DNA from: Silene conica
Lineage: Eukaryota; Streptophyta; Magnoliopsida; Caryophyllales; Caryophyllaceae
NCBI GenBank assembly: GCA_029255685.2
Contig: CM055312.2
Coordinates: forward strand, 82,439,010 to 82,503,009
DNA length: 64,000 nt
Reading direction: 5' to 3'
The position numbers and the translations under genes are program-made. The notes beneath the pieces were generated by a model. That model saw only the letters and a program-made list of their open reading frames with translations. It made no database searches and had not been told where the DNA came from. Shown here piece after piece: positions 1 to 15,892 of this stretch (position 1 is its first letter; each line of letters begins with the position of its first letter).

Positions 1-4194
<4,194 letters not shown>

Positions 4195-6908
4195 TAAACT
4201 CAAGGTGACAAAACACAAACAATTGACCCAGCTACCATGTTTAACCCGTATACATATTCAGCCCATAAAACCCTAACTAAGACTGACCACCGTACGCAAC
4301 AAACCAAACACAAACAGACCCCAACCCCGAGACATAACCCCCGACAAAACACCACCCCCAACACCACCGGCCACCACTGGCTTCCCCACTGGCACCACCA
4401 GGCTCGCCACTGAGCCGCGGTGGCCCCAGGAAGGTAGTCAGTGGTCGCCAACCACCACTCATGACGCCATCAACCAAGTACGAACCCAACACCGAAACAC
4501 CGACCCCCTGTTTTAACCCAGGAACCAGTCACACGCAAACCCATATTAAAACACCACACGCCACCACGACTGAAAGTGGTAGCAGCCTTCCTGTACCCCT
4601 AACTACCACCAATCTAATAGCCCTAAAACCCAAAGCAATCGTGCACAGGAACTCCATAGGATTGACACGCAAAACAGCCTACTCGCAACCCCTGTTCTGA
4701 ACTTCGAAAGGAAAGAGACTGACACCCATGACCACCTCCCCTCACGACGGCTCTAGGTGGTCAAAGACGACACTACCATGGTCAAAACATGCTCACTAAC
4801 CCACATAGATTAAGGTTATGCGGAAATTACGATTGTAAGTATGATATACGACTGAGACAAAAGAATCCAAAACGGAGGGAAAACGGGTTTTTCGAAAGCT
4901 ATGGTGAACATACCTCTTTGCCGTGGCCAACGACCACCCTTAGAACCCTTTTGGCCACCGCGAAAAACTCCCTTTAGCATGCCCAGATGTGGCGGCAGAG
5001 AGTGGGTAGTGAATTGCTGTGTCGTTAGGTTGATATTAGGGTTAGGGAACCGTGTTTTTATGTGGTGGCAGGGAGGCTTTGTATTATGTTAGTATAATGT
5101 ATGTGATAAGTGACGAGATGGGCTGGTGGTGTTAGCACACAAATGAGGCCCAGTTCTATTACTTAAACACGGTTTACCGCTAAGACATAAACTCGACTCT
5201 TCATCAACCACATGTAACTATAAAACACTTATTCGATAATTAGATTATCGAATACAAACATCCCAATAATAATCAACACGTAAATATAAATATTAACTAT
5301 TAAAACATATACGATAAGACACGATAAAATACGGAGTATTACACTATCTTTTCTCCCTCTCGTTTATTTTCAATTTTGTTATTGTTGTTACAACATTTTA
5401 CCAACACCCTCTACAAATGAGGACTTTTTGTTCTCATTTTTATTCTAATACAAGTGTGATTTTTCTCATGTATCTCATAAATTGTTTATGATTTTGTTCT
5501 TATAAAATCTAATAATCTCTTATTTTACTAAGGTTAGTAAATTAGTAACATTAGATTTAATATTATGTTTATTAGTAATAATTTTTAGATAAAAATCATA
5601 CTAGTGTTTGTGGAAATCGTTTTAGGTGCATCATCACAAAGGAGGATTTCTACTTTCAAATCTCAAGTTGGAGAATCATCCCATCTTTGATAGCTCTAAA
5701 TTTGTGCCCTAAATCCGTTTTTCAAATATGAGGACAATTTATTCTCCTCCTCTTTTATTTTGCATGCACTAGGTCCTCTAGCTAATGAGTTAACTTTTAT
5801 ATTTGTTTGACTAATGAGTTTTATGAATCCCTCAGTAATTTACTTTTTTTTGAGAAAATAATTCTTGGGGTACGAGTTGTACTTGAGTTGCACGATCGGG
5901 TTGATTGCGAAGGTTTTTCATTGTAATCGGGTTTGATTATAAGAAAAATATTAATAAGAGAGAGGGTGAACGTAAAGCTTTAGAGAGTAAGTCGAATCAC
6001 GTTAAAAATCTTGTGTCTCGTGCTTTCCTTCTCTTTATTTGTGTTTTACTTTCATTTACGTTCATAGCTTGTATTTCACGCATACAACCAGAACAACACA
6101 TCACAATTTCTACTGTTTGAACAGTCGACTGTTCAATTCACCAAACTACTGCTTCACGATCAGTCATAAACGTTCTTTTCGCTTAATTTTTAAAAAAGGT
6201 ACTTAATTCACACCCCCGCCCCCCTAAGTACTGGATTCAAGATAATCGAACTTAAGACCTTGTTGTAATAATATATTAATTTGTTCTAAATTTCTAATTC
6301 CATTAAGCACCAAATTTGAGTGCCATCTATTTAGGATAAAGGTGCTAATCGGGTCACTTGGGTTGGTTACGAGCGGTGTCAAAGCGGGTCGGGTTTGGGA
6401 CGGTTTGCTTCATGTCAGGTCATCTTTGGGTCGAATCGCCAATGGGCGACAAATCGGGTCGATCATTAGCGGGTCAGTATCATGTCAGGTTATCAGCATA
6501 TATTTTATCTTATATATTTAATTTTAGATGATAATTTTATGTTTAAATAACTGGTAGGCGTATTAAGTGTAGTTTTAAATGAAAACAATTAAGATAATGT
6601 TAATCTGGTGTTATTTAAATCATTATTAAGCTAGTTCATAATTAGGTTGAGAAAATCTCGGGTCGTGGGACGGGTCGGGTCAGGTTGGGCTGGAAAAAAT
6701 AAGGCTGCTTACGGTTATCAGGTAGGTTTGATTTCGGTTCACCCAATTTTCAGATACTATCGAATCGATTTTCGAAGGGTCGGGCTGGGTTTCTCGGCTC
6801 TAACCTGGGATACTCAAATTTGATGCTTCCTCAACGCGGTCGTGGCGCCCAAACCCAATTCACTAAAATTTTGAAATCACGTCACATATTTGGTCAAATA
6901 TAAAAGAG
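4195..6908. other. Gene-free repeat-derived stretch
   Basis: 4195-5110 is unusually AC-rich on the plus strand (many CCACC/CACCACC runs). It resembles in style the antisense-LTR sequence at 36080-36760: both have GACCACCCTTAG followed by an AGGGTTAGGG tract. 5110-6330 is plain AT-rich sequence. 6340-6830 holds repeated GGGTCGGGT-type motifs common in plant repeats. The short reading frames have no recognisable domain. I see no host gene. Confidence 0.5.
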
Positions 6909-7430
6909 TTTTTTGTGAGAAATTACCTTATATTTATGTCCATTTGTGAACAACTACCTTACTTTTTATTTTTTGTTAAAAACTACCTTACATTTTACTT
7001 TTTTGTTAAAACCTACCAAAAATATGACTCGGGCCAAGTTCTGACGATAATTGTGGTTGAATTGACCACAACAGTAAATGTAATTCTCTCTGCTTGGTAG
7101 AGAGGTACATAGATTATTGGATGCTTCAACTTGAGACACATATAAACACTTTTTAGAAAAATTGTTAAAAACGTTGGGGATTGAGGTGAGTTATTACAAG
7201 GCATATTATGCTAAGTAAAAAGCATTAAAATGATTTATGGGGAAACAGATAAACAATATAAAATATTTTAACAAAAAAAAATTCAAGTTATCATTGAAAA
7301 TTTGTCTGAGTCATATTTTTGATAGGTTTTAATAAAAAAGGTAAAATATAAGGTAGTGTTTAACAAAAAAATAAAAAGTAATGTAATTATTCACAAATGG
7401 GCATAAATATAAGGTAGTTTTTAAAAAAAA
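6909..7430. mobile_element. MITE with long (~125 bp) terminal inverted repeats
   Basis: The left arm (6909-7034) contains AACTACCTTA-type motifs and ends near AAAATATGACTCGG. The reverse complement of 7306-7430 repeats the same order of motifs, including CATTTGTGAA and ATATGACTC. The centre is about 270 bp of unique sequence with no coding capacity. Long TIRs and an empty middle suggest a Mutator-type MITE, but I could not define a target-site duplication because the right flank is poly(A). Confidence 0.65.
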
Positions 7431-7473
7431 AAAAAAAGAAAAAAAAAAAAAAACAACTCAATAGAAAATCACA

Positions 7474-7759
7474 TACTTCCTCCATTCAAATCCAAAATGT
7501 AGTTTTGCTTTTTGCACAAATATTAATAAATAGGTTAAAAAATTATTAAAAGTACAATTGGATATGTGTAAGGTGTTTTTTTATTAATTTAAATGGGTGA
7601 TAGTTGATTAATGGTGAGCCATTCAATGGTATTTGTGTAAATAATTGATATTCATAAGGACACTTTAGTAATTTTTTAGGCTTTAATAGGAAAGTGGTAG
7701 TTTGGATATGAATGGATTAAAATGGAATAAGTGTAGATTGGATATGAATGGAGGAAGTA
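7474..7759. mobile_element. Stowaway-like MITE
   Basis: The element starts TACTTCCTCCATTCAAATCC and ends with the inverted form ATGAATGGAGGAAGTA. The outer TA fits the TA target duplication of Tc1/mariner-derived Stowaway MITEs. It is 286 bp and noncoding. Confidence 0.75.
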
Positions 7760-8796
7760 TGAGAAATAGAAGTTTCTGGAAATCTGAAAAGCAGGAGAGT
7801 TAGGCACGCAATGAGAAATCGACACGAGGTGGTAGACTGCTAGTAGTAAAAGTGGAGAATATTCAAAGCAGCAACTTTATAAATTACTATTACTATATAA
7901 TGAATAAAAAGGGCCATCAAAATTGGCACATACTGTGTGAAGTCCCAAATTCACAGTGAAACTGTCAAAAATGAAATCGGAGAATTAAATTAATGGGTTA
8001 ATTACCCCCACTAATGGCACTAAAACCCAATACCACTACGGATGGACCTCGCACTCTCGCAGGTCAACTTTACCTTTTTCTATTTTTAGGTATAAATATA
8101 TGCTCTTCCTATTTTTGGAATTCTTCCTTTTCAATAACTGTTTTCAAGATGTTACGGTATGATTATTCCTAAAAATTTTGTAAGTCTTAAAACTCTGACA
8201 TATTAGTTTTTTACTAACTTTTATTATTTCTTTATTGTTCAGACTCAGCTCAGACTCACCTCAAACTTTATACATTATCCGTCAAACTCATCTCAGAATT
8301 TACTTTTCTTATATTGCTTTTTTTTTACAAAAAGAATGACACATGACAACCACTCATCAGATAATTTTAATGGAAAGTGGGATCAAGACCCATGCAAAAT
8401 CTTAAGTTGAGGGACTCAATTTAAAACTTTGTTAAAACTTTGCTAAATAATTGATAGTTTTGGGTGAGTCTTACCTTAAAGACTTTCTAAAATCTTATCT
8501 CAAGACTACCAATAATCTTACCCGTACAAGAAATACCTTACATGATCAAACTCTTAGGGTAGTTGACTAGTTGGCGTGATCTAAATTTGGGATTAGAGCT
8601 CACTTATAGACTTTTGCGTAAGCTCATGTTCTTTAGTTTTTTCCCCTTCTAGCTTCATGGACCGAGCATTTTAAATACTACAAAAATTAGTTGATTAGTA
8701 CAAATGGAAGTTATAGACTTATAAAGAAGAGCTTAGAAAGATTACAATCCAAGCCAACGGTCAAGACGGAAACAACAATTTCACAAATATAGTTTG
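7760..8796. other. Intergenic, nothing recognised
   Basis: AT-rich DNA without a convincing reading frame, RNA gene or structured repeat. Confidence 0.5.
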
Positions 8797-8824
8797 TTTT
8801 TTTTTTTTTACAATGATTAGGCTT

Positions 8825-10218
8825 GATTCATACCATTGTTTTTGCAATAGCATGAGCCGACCTATTTAGGTACCTAGGACAATGACTTAATGAAAAACAA
8901 TGAAAACTAGTAAGTAAACTAAATAGCGATCTAACTGCAGAGGCAATATCTTTATCATGAGCTTCACATCCATTAACTTGTAAGACGAGACTAAGGCAAT
9001 CGGAAGTAGCATCTAGATGACATAACCCATTTTGAACTGCATCACGACAGGCCATAAGCAACGCTATAGATTCCGCGTGAATTGGAGAAATTGCCCAGAA
9101 CGCTGCCCTTCCCCATTTTATATCCTGTCCTGTATCATTTCTAAGAATCCAACCTGCAGATGCCTTTGAATCTGGCGTCCATGAAGCATCACACTTAAGC
9201 CTAACATGTTGTAAGCATAAATGCGGTCCAAAATCGTTACAGGGAAATGATTTCTGATTAGCTCCGCCGTTGTCATACAATCCTGTGGGGTTATTATAAC
9301 ACGTTGTGTTACTCGCAAATGTTGTCTTACCTTATGAACCCTCTGCATATTCTCTGATGCATATGAACGGATCTTGTTAGCAGCTGACGAGGCATGAAAG
9401 ATAGAATTATTAAAGAACCTGTCATTCCGGGTACACCAGATAACCCATAATGCAGAGACAAAACTCGAAATAAGGAACAAACTGTCTTGTTGATGATTGA
9501 AAAAGGAAATCCAATTTGAAATCCAAAGATGTATCGGTATATGATTGTTATGCTCAGTACGAATTCCCAATGGTGAGACAAACCAGATCTTAGAAGCAAC
9601 AGGGCAATCACTAAGCAAGTGATCTAAGGATTCAGAGATACCTTTATCTTGGCAAAATGAGCAAATTCCATCCGATGACCCATTTCTTCTATGTAATTCG
9701 AGAGCACAAGGTAAAGTATAAGACATTATTTTCCATAAGAAGAGTTTCCATTTTGTTGAAATTTCCAGTTTCCACAAATTTTTCCAAAGCATTGTGTTTG
9801 GAGGGAGTGCTTGTCTGGACTTGTCCTTCTAAGTTGCCGAGTGCCTCCACCATTTACTGAATGCAGAAAGATGATATCCACTCTTAGAAGAGTATTGACC
9901 ATTAGTGGTAGCATTCCAGACCAGAGTATCGAGATCCTGATGAAAAGGAGTTGGTGTAGCCAAGATATCTCTTAATGTTGTAGCAGCACCTAAAGCAACA
10001 ATTCTGTCGCAATTCCAGCTTCCATCTTGATGTTGGATTTCAGAGACTCTTATCACAGGCAAATGTTCCTCATTTAAATGAAGCAGGGAGATAAGGTTGC
10101 TGTTATTAATCCACTTATCTTTCCAGAAATCGAGTTTGGAATTGTATCCAACTTGCCAGGATAAATGGTGTTTCAGAAGTTGCATCCCCCAAGTAATGCT
10201 TCGTCCTCCCCATGACAT
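8825..10218 (-). pseudogene. LINE zf-RVT and RNase H domains (broken)
   Basis: Three overlapping frames carry the 3' half of LINE ORF2. 9829-10218 is the linker (FWKDKWI motif). 9118-9792 is the zf-RVT domain with CSFCQDKG and a DHLLSDCP zinc-ligand pattern, followed by ALWVIWCTRNDRFF. 8828-9280 is the RNase H with CDASW, HAES and TSDCLS carrying the first three acidic residues. At least two frameshifts separate the parts. Known plant L1 families carry this extra RNase H at the C terminus. Confidence 0.85.
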
Positions 10219-10323
10219 CTGCCTACCCTTCGTAAAAGTAACTCGGTTAAGTAACGACTTTGGCTGGGAAATAATCTTCCATCCTAGTTTAGCAACTAGA
10301 CTTTGATTAAAGATCTCAGTTCT

Positions 10324-11985
10324 TCAAAAACCCAGACCACCCTCATGTTTCCTAAGCTGTAAGAAGTTTTTACTACACCAGTGTACCCCCTTATTCTGAG
10401 TGTCATTGCCCCACCAAAATTGTGAAATCAAAGAGTCAATTTTTGATGTCACACTTATCGGCATACGAAATACCGATAGAGAATAAATATAAAGTGAGGA
10501 AAGAACCGCTGAAATAAGGGTAAGTTTACCCGCTGTAGATAAGAACTTATTATTCCATGAGACAATGCGACGACGTACCTTTTCAATGATTAAAGCACTG
10601 AACTCTTTTTTAGATCTGCCAAATTCCATTGGAAGGCCCAAATATAAACCCATCCCACGGGGTTGGTGAATATTCAGAGTACGTAAGCAAACCTTTGTTG
10701 TGGACATAGTGCAATTTGGGCTGAAAGTAATAGCTGTCTTCTCATTATTAAGCTTTTGCCCAGCCAGTTGACAATACAAATTTAGAATATTGGTTAAACC
10801 CTGACAGTGTGCATGGGTTGCATGTGAGAAGATGATGAGGTCATCCGCAAAGTGTAAATGTGATACCCTGGTAGCTCCTCTAGCTATCTGAATACCCTTA
10901 ACCGTAGATAGATCTTGTGCGTTATTTAACATTTGAGACAAAACCTCCGTGCAAAGGGCAAAAAGAAAAGGTGACATTGGATCATCTTGTCTTAAACCAC
11001 ATTTTGGATTCAAGGTATTGGTGGGTTTACCATTAATGATTATCTTATATGAGACTGTAGTAATACATTCCATGATTACCGCTATGAGGTTATCCGGGAA
11101 ACCCATATGATATAACAGTGTAGCCCGTATAAAATTCCATCTGATTCTGTCATAGGCCTTACTCATGTCAACTTTCATACCCAGGAGTCCCTTGCTGCCA
11201 GAAGTCTTTTTATTAATATGATTAAAAATCTTGTGGCTTATTAAAATGTTGTCAGTTATAGACCTTTCGGGATAAAGCCATTCTGAAAGTCTCCTACCAA
11301 AAGATTCATGTATCCTTTCATTCTGTTGGCAATGCATTTAGACATAATCCTCATAATAACATTACATAAGCTTATTGGTCTGTAATGTTCAACTTTCTCA
11401 GGCGCATGTGTCTTCGGGATAAGGATAATAACCGTTTTGTTAAATTTTTTTAGGACATGTCCTTCATTTAACATTTTGACATCCTCTTTAATATAGACCT
11501 AAAACTTTTGGTAGAAAATACTTGTAATACCGTCTGGTCCTGGAGACTTGTTCTGTCCAATTTGGAAAACTGCTTTACGAATTTCCTTCTTCGTAAAAGG
11601 TCTGCTCAGACAATCCTTTTGATCTGGGGTTAGTTTTCTTTGTAACGTTGATAACACATGTTGAGAATTATCCAAAAAATTCTCAAATTTTCATGAGATG
11701 AGGATGTTTCAAATATTTCTTCGAAGAATGACAAAAATCTGTTGCCAATTATATTTTCATCAAAAGACCACGCACCATTCTCAAGAGTGATACCCAGAAT
11801 CTGATTTCTTCTTTGTCGTTGTTTAAAGGAATTAAAGAAATATTTGGTATAAGCGTCTCCCTCAGCTAACCATTTCTCTTTTGATCTCTGCCTCCAATAT
11901 ATTGAGACTGCTTTGTTGAACTCGATATATCTCGCGTGACAATTTTCATACTGAGTTCCGTTAGCCCCTTCGAAGATTTGTTGAT
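10324..11985 (-). pseudogene. LINE reverse transcriptase (broken)
   Basis: The C-terminal two thirds of the RT is open at 10324-11337 (337 codons). It contains the polymerase A motif VDMSKAYDRI, the GLRQ-D-DPMSPFLFAL motif, and the catalytic FADD box (YADD variant) in HLHFADDLIIF. The upstream piece, with the PKTHAPEKVEHYRPISLCN motif, lies in another frame (11256-11474); the frameshift falls near 11270. Further 5', the GPDGI motif (about 11530) and an EGDAYTKYFFNSF-like motif (about 11860) are readable in yet other frames. The RT is conserved enough to classify as plant L1 but cannot be made intact. Confidence 0.85.
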
Positions 11986-12410
11986 ACTATGAAACGTTGA
12001 TATTTTCAACTTTATAGTAGTTGTTAAAGGCATGGCCTCACCCAAGGGCGTCCATTAGCACGTTCAATCGGGGCCCAAGAGTTTTGGGGGCCCAAAACTC
12101 AGTTTGTTTAGAGTACATTAACTTATTGTTGTATTAAATTAGTATTATATGTGGGGTTTAGTGGTTTGAACTTTACCTTTCAGCCTAATCTCTAGAGTTT
12201 GATCCTTATAGTAACAAAATCTTAATTTTATATTTGCCTTTGTTAAAGTTTTTTTTTCTATTTCTTATTTTTTATCCAAACAAAATTGAATCTATATTTT
12301 TAATAACCTTAACTATAACAACAACAAAAAAAAAAAATTGTGTCATCTAAAAAAACCAACTTTTTTGGTTTATTATTTTTTAAAAAAAGTTATTATTTGC
12401 TAATAAGTAC

Positions 12411-12674
12411 TACTTCCTCCATTCCAATCAATTCTATACATCTACTTTATTCACGTTTGCCAATACTCGTATTATTTTGTTAATATCTTTAGTTACATAT
12501 CGATAAAAATTATAAAAATTTGATATTCACAATGTATTCGGTAAGACAATTTAAACAAGATCTCACATGACTATCTTTTACGTTATATATTAGAAGTTGT
12601 ATCGAAGATTAACTCGACTTATGAATAGTGTCCATAAAGTGAAATGTATAGAATTGATTGGAATGGAGGAAGTA
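12411..12674. mobile_element. Stowaway-like MITE, intact 264-bp copy
   Basis: Terminal inverted repeats start TACTTCCTCCATTCCAATCA and end TTGGAATGGAGGAAGTA, with TA at both borders. The body is the inverted-orientation equivalent of the element at 39148-40147. Once the insert in that copy is removed, both are exactly 264 bp, so this copy serves as the intact reference. Confidence 0.9.
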
Positions 12675-14434
12675 CTATTTAGGGCCCCAAATTGATAATT
12701 GGAACCGGATCTCCTAACATCATTGAACGCCTCTAGCCTCACGCCCTCACCCCCTCCTCTCTCTGCATCACCGCGTGTATGCACCTGACTACTTGCTTAG
12801 AGTAATAGAGTACATAGTGATACAAGGGAGTGTTTTGAGGACAAGATAATGGCAATTCCTGAGAAATCTATGCATACCTAAATGCAGCAAGCCAGCAATA
12901 TAAGCGCTCCATTCGGCTATCCACTTGTAGTATACAACTTGATAATGGTGACCATCACGAGCCATCATTTACAATCTCCATTGTGATCATATATCTGAAA
13001 CCATCATAGTTTCAGTTGTTGGTTAAAGTCTATCATAAATGTTACTCAAGTAATAGCATGTCTTGGTAAAGAGCTAAGAAGCTCAATGTCGATCCATAGG
13101 CATCAACGAAGACGACAGCCAAAAACACAAAGTTGGGACAAAATTTATGGATTCTCAACTTCAAAATGTGTTCTATATGGATGTCAGCAGCAAGAGTTCA
13201 TGAAAATCAGAACGATATCCAAACTTTCCACAAATAAGGAATGAAAAAGAATTCATTGAAACGAAAGTTTGTAGAATAAACAATAAAAATTGTCAATTAT
13301 CGCAGAAAGCTTTGAATACAAAGTAACATATAGCTCAAAATCCCTTGAACCAAGGTAAACGAAAGTCCTGAACATATTCTCTAGAATGACTAAATACCGG
13401 GAAAAAAAAAGCCAATAATTATAGTGAAGCCATGTAAAGTGTACTAAGAAGTTGCCTAAAGAAGTAGGACACTTCACTGCTCCTGGTGTCTATCAACCAA
13501 TATCAGCCACAGCAAATTAACTAACCCTACAAAGGCAGAAACAACAGAATATGATGGGCTCTTTCTATTTTTTCACTTATTATCCTCCATTTCCTTGTTT
13601 ACTACAGGATGATGACATCCTTTATTTCAGCATTTGTCTTTCCAATTCAGTTTGATCCCCAACAACTTCTTGTAAAAGACGGTCTTACAGTAGTAAATTT
13701 ATTGATGATCCCCTCCCCCAAGGGATTATAAGCTCTACCTATTTGGTGGAATCCTAAACCCTTGAAGATTGCGCTTACTTGGGTAAACACCAAACTTGAA
13801 GATTGAGCTTACTTGGGTACTCATGGTCTACACATGGTCCCATTATTGTTTGCAGTTCGGCTGGCCAATACTCGAATTGAATCCTTCATTAATAGCTTTT
13901 GAACTCGATCCTCTGGCCCCTGAACCAAATTGATCACTGACCCATGTAACCCTGATTTTACACTCGGACACCTCTTCCTCCTCCTCCTCCTCCTCCTCCT
14001 CCAAATTTAAATAACATCAAATTGTGTCTATAGTTAATTAAAGGCATTATGCCGGTATTTCCTTGGTAACAGATGGCACCATCTATCACTCCCTTGGGAA
14101 CTCCTGCCACAAGTAACCCACAAGGCCACAACCCATTTATTCCTACTAAACATCATTCTCGTACTACTTCAATTCAAAATTGAGAATAATCACATTGAAA
14201 AGAAGGGCAAAGCAAAGAGCCAAAGACGTTTAGCCCTCAGACAATCATGATTAAATTAATCGGCCGAAAAAAGCAAGGAAAATGTCAATCACCTGTCTTC
14301 AATCACATAGAAACATCAAAAATTGACATCTTGCTGATATAACAGTACAACCCTTTGCACCACAATCCCATCTAGCAATCTCTAATACTAAATGGAGTTT
14401 CAGGTCCCTTGATCCCATTGCATTCAACATCTTA

Positions 14435-14599
14435 ACCCTTTGTTTGGATAGAATGAAAAAATTGAACGAAAATTGTAATCAAACACCCATCTTTCATTCC
14501 TCATCCCCCCTTCCCTTCCCTTCTCTTCCCTCCCTTTCTCTCCCCTCCATCCTACTCTCCGCCCTTTCCATCCTATTTTGTTATCCAAACACGCTTGTC
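14435..14599. mobile_element. Possible Tourist-like MITE
   Basis: TTA precedes and follows a 165-bp segment. Its ends share TTTGTTTGGATA (left) and TATCCAAACA (right) as inverted repeats. The interior is CT-rich. TTA flanks and the GTTTGGATA core suit a PIF/Harbinger-type MITE, but the outermost bases match poorly. Confidence 0.4.
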
Positions 14600-15385
14600 T
14601 TAAATGTAACACTAAACACCTTAACTCCTTAAGGCGAATGATTGTCTGATATAACAATTTTGCCTAGGGAAAAAAACGCCCTTCAATAATGTAGTATGGA
14701 CTATGGACACACGTATTTATGAATTAAGAAGCAACACATGATTGGGAAGCTTTTGAGGGAAAATGAAATGTATCCTCTTAAAGAAAGACATTGCTTTGTG
14801 TGACTACATTTCCGAATAAAAGTGAGCATTCCCTTCTGTACCCTCATATACATATACATATTAAGTATTAACATATACCAACAGACTTCATTTGCAAAAT
14901 ACCCACAAGAGAATTAATGCATGTTAATGGCGGGATAAGAGACGGGGTCGGATGAATACAACCTTACTCATAAATATAGTATGTTGTTTCCGAATACACC
15001 AAAATGGCAAAATGAAAATTGAATTTTAAAACCTGGCATTGCCAAATCCGAACCATGCTTAATGGCTGTTCAAATTCAAGAAGAAAACACAGGACATCGA
15101 GTTTGATAAAACACAAAATTGAACCTAACCTTTTTTATAATTTCAAACTGGAACAGAATAATAGCAGCATGTTGGAGGGGAAACACTTTGCCTCGTAAGT
15201 CGTATGAGGAAAATATTGGTATTCATTTTATGTCCCATCCACAGACTCCACACCCATTTAGCATGATGATTGATGAGATTACAATTTTGAAAACTGCAAC
15301 TTTTTAAAAACTGGATTTCAACTTTGATTCTTCTCCAAACCTTATCCATTCTTTAATATTTACAATTACCAACTGTACATCATAT

Positions 15386-15459
15386 GACCGCATAGCGCAG
15401 TGGATTAGCGCGTTTGACTTCGGATCAAAAGGTCGTGGGTTCGACTCCCACTGTGGTCG
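15386..15459 (+). tRNA. tRNA-Arg (anticodon UCG)
   Basis: A 74-nt cloverleaf. The acceptor GACCGCA pairs with TGTGGTC, with discriminator G. The D arm is GCGC/GCGC. The anticodon stem is TTTGA/TCAAA and its loop CTTCGGA gives anticodon TCG. The T arm is GTGGG-TTCGACT-CCCAC. Internal A and B boxes are present (B box GGTTCGACTCC). There is no intron, and no CCA is encoded, as expected for a nuclear gene. Confidence 0.97.
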
Positions 15460-15463
15460 ATTC

Positions 15464-15473
15464 TTTTTTTTTT
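15464..15473 (+). terminator. RNA polymerase III terminator of tRNA-Arg
   Basis: A run of ten T residues begins five bases after the tRNA 3' end, as expected for Pol III termination. Confidence 0.85.
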
Positions 15474-15892
15474 ACTTAATGGCTATCATGTGTTCAAAAA
15501 TGACAAAAATATGAAAGAGACATCTCATTTAATGCCATGTCCAACCCACTTGTGTGGTTCACGGTTTAGTTTGTTGTAACATGGGTTAGTTGATCTGTCT
15601 TATTGTTTAAGACGGACAGTACGGTCTGAAATAAGAATGTATGTAGGGTGGGAATGAGATCAATTAGTGTCAGAAATCAAAATACAGTACACAACAAGGG
15701 GATAGTAGCGGCAGCAGCAGCAGCAGCAGTTATATTGCTACACTAACAAATTAGAAAGAATGTACATAAATCAAGTCAGCCTCAACACTGGCATTACAAT
15801 TCTACTGCATTATATCGACAAAAGCCGAACATAGTACAACCTCAAGGCCATAATATGGGATGAATCAAACAGAGGGATAATTCCTGCCATGC
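15474..15892. other. Space between tRNA-Arg and the MFP1 3' end
   Basis: It holds a short (CAG)n run (15711-15729) and presumably the MFP1 3'UTR, since the MFP1 stop codon is at 15893. No other gene is visible. Confidence 0.5.

Larger units (their letters stand above)
8797..11985 (-). mobile_element. 5'-truncated L1-type LINE with RNase H domain
   Basis: On the minus strand the element reads, 5' to 3': the end of the pre-RT region, reverse transcriptase, thumb/linker, a zf-RVT zinc-binding domain and a plant L1-type RNase H. It ends in a 13-base poly(A) (T run at 8797-8809), 30 bases or less after the stop codon. Coding signal fades at about 11985, so the N-terminal apurinic-type endonuclease and ORF1 are missing, typical of 5' truncation. 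Several frameshifts break the ORF. I found no clear target-site duplication. Confidence 0.9.
11986..15385. other. Intergenic region with scattered MITEs, no gene
   Basis: Apart from the MITEs listed separately I see no coding sequence. There is a (CTC)n run at about 13976-14002 and an AAGACGGTCTTA motif near 13676-13687 of a type frequent in some plant repeats. A GGGGCCC/GGGCCCC pair (about 12075 and 12680) flanks the 12411 MITE and may be the remains of another element. Confidence 0.45.

Noticed and set aside
4200..5092. Several 60-80-codon frames right of the TAA array
   Set aside because: No domain, overlapping on both strands, and explained by a stop-poor AC-rich repeat.
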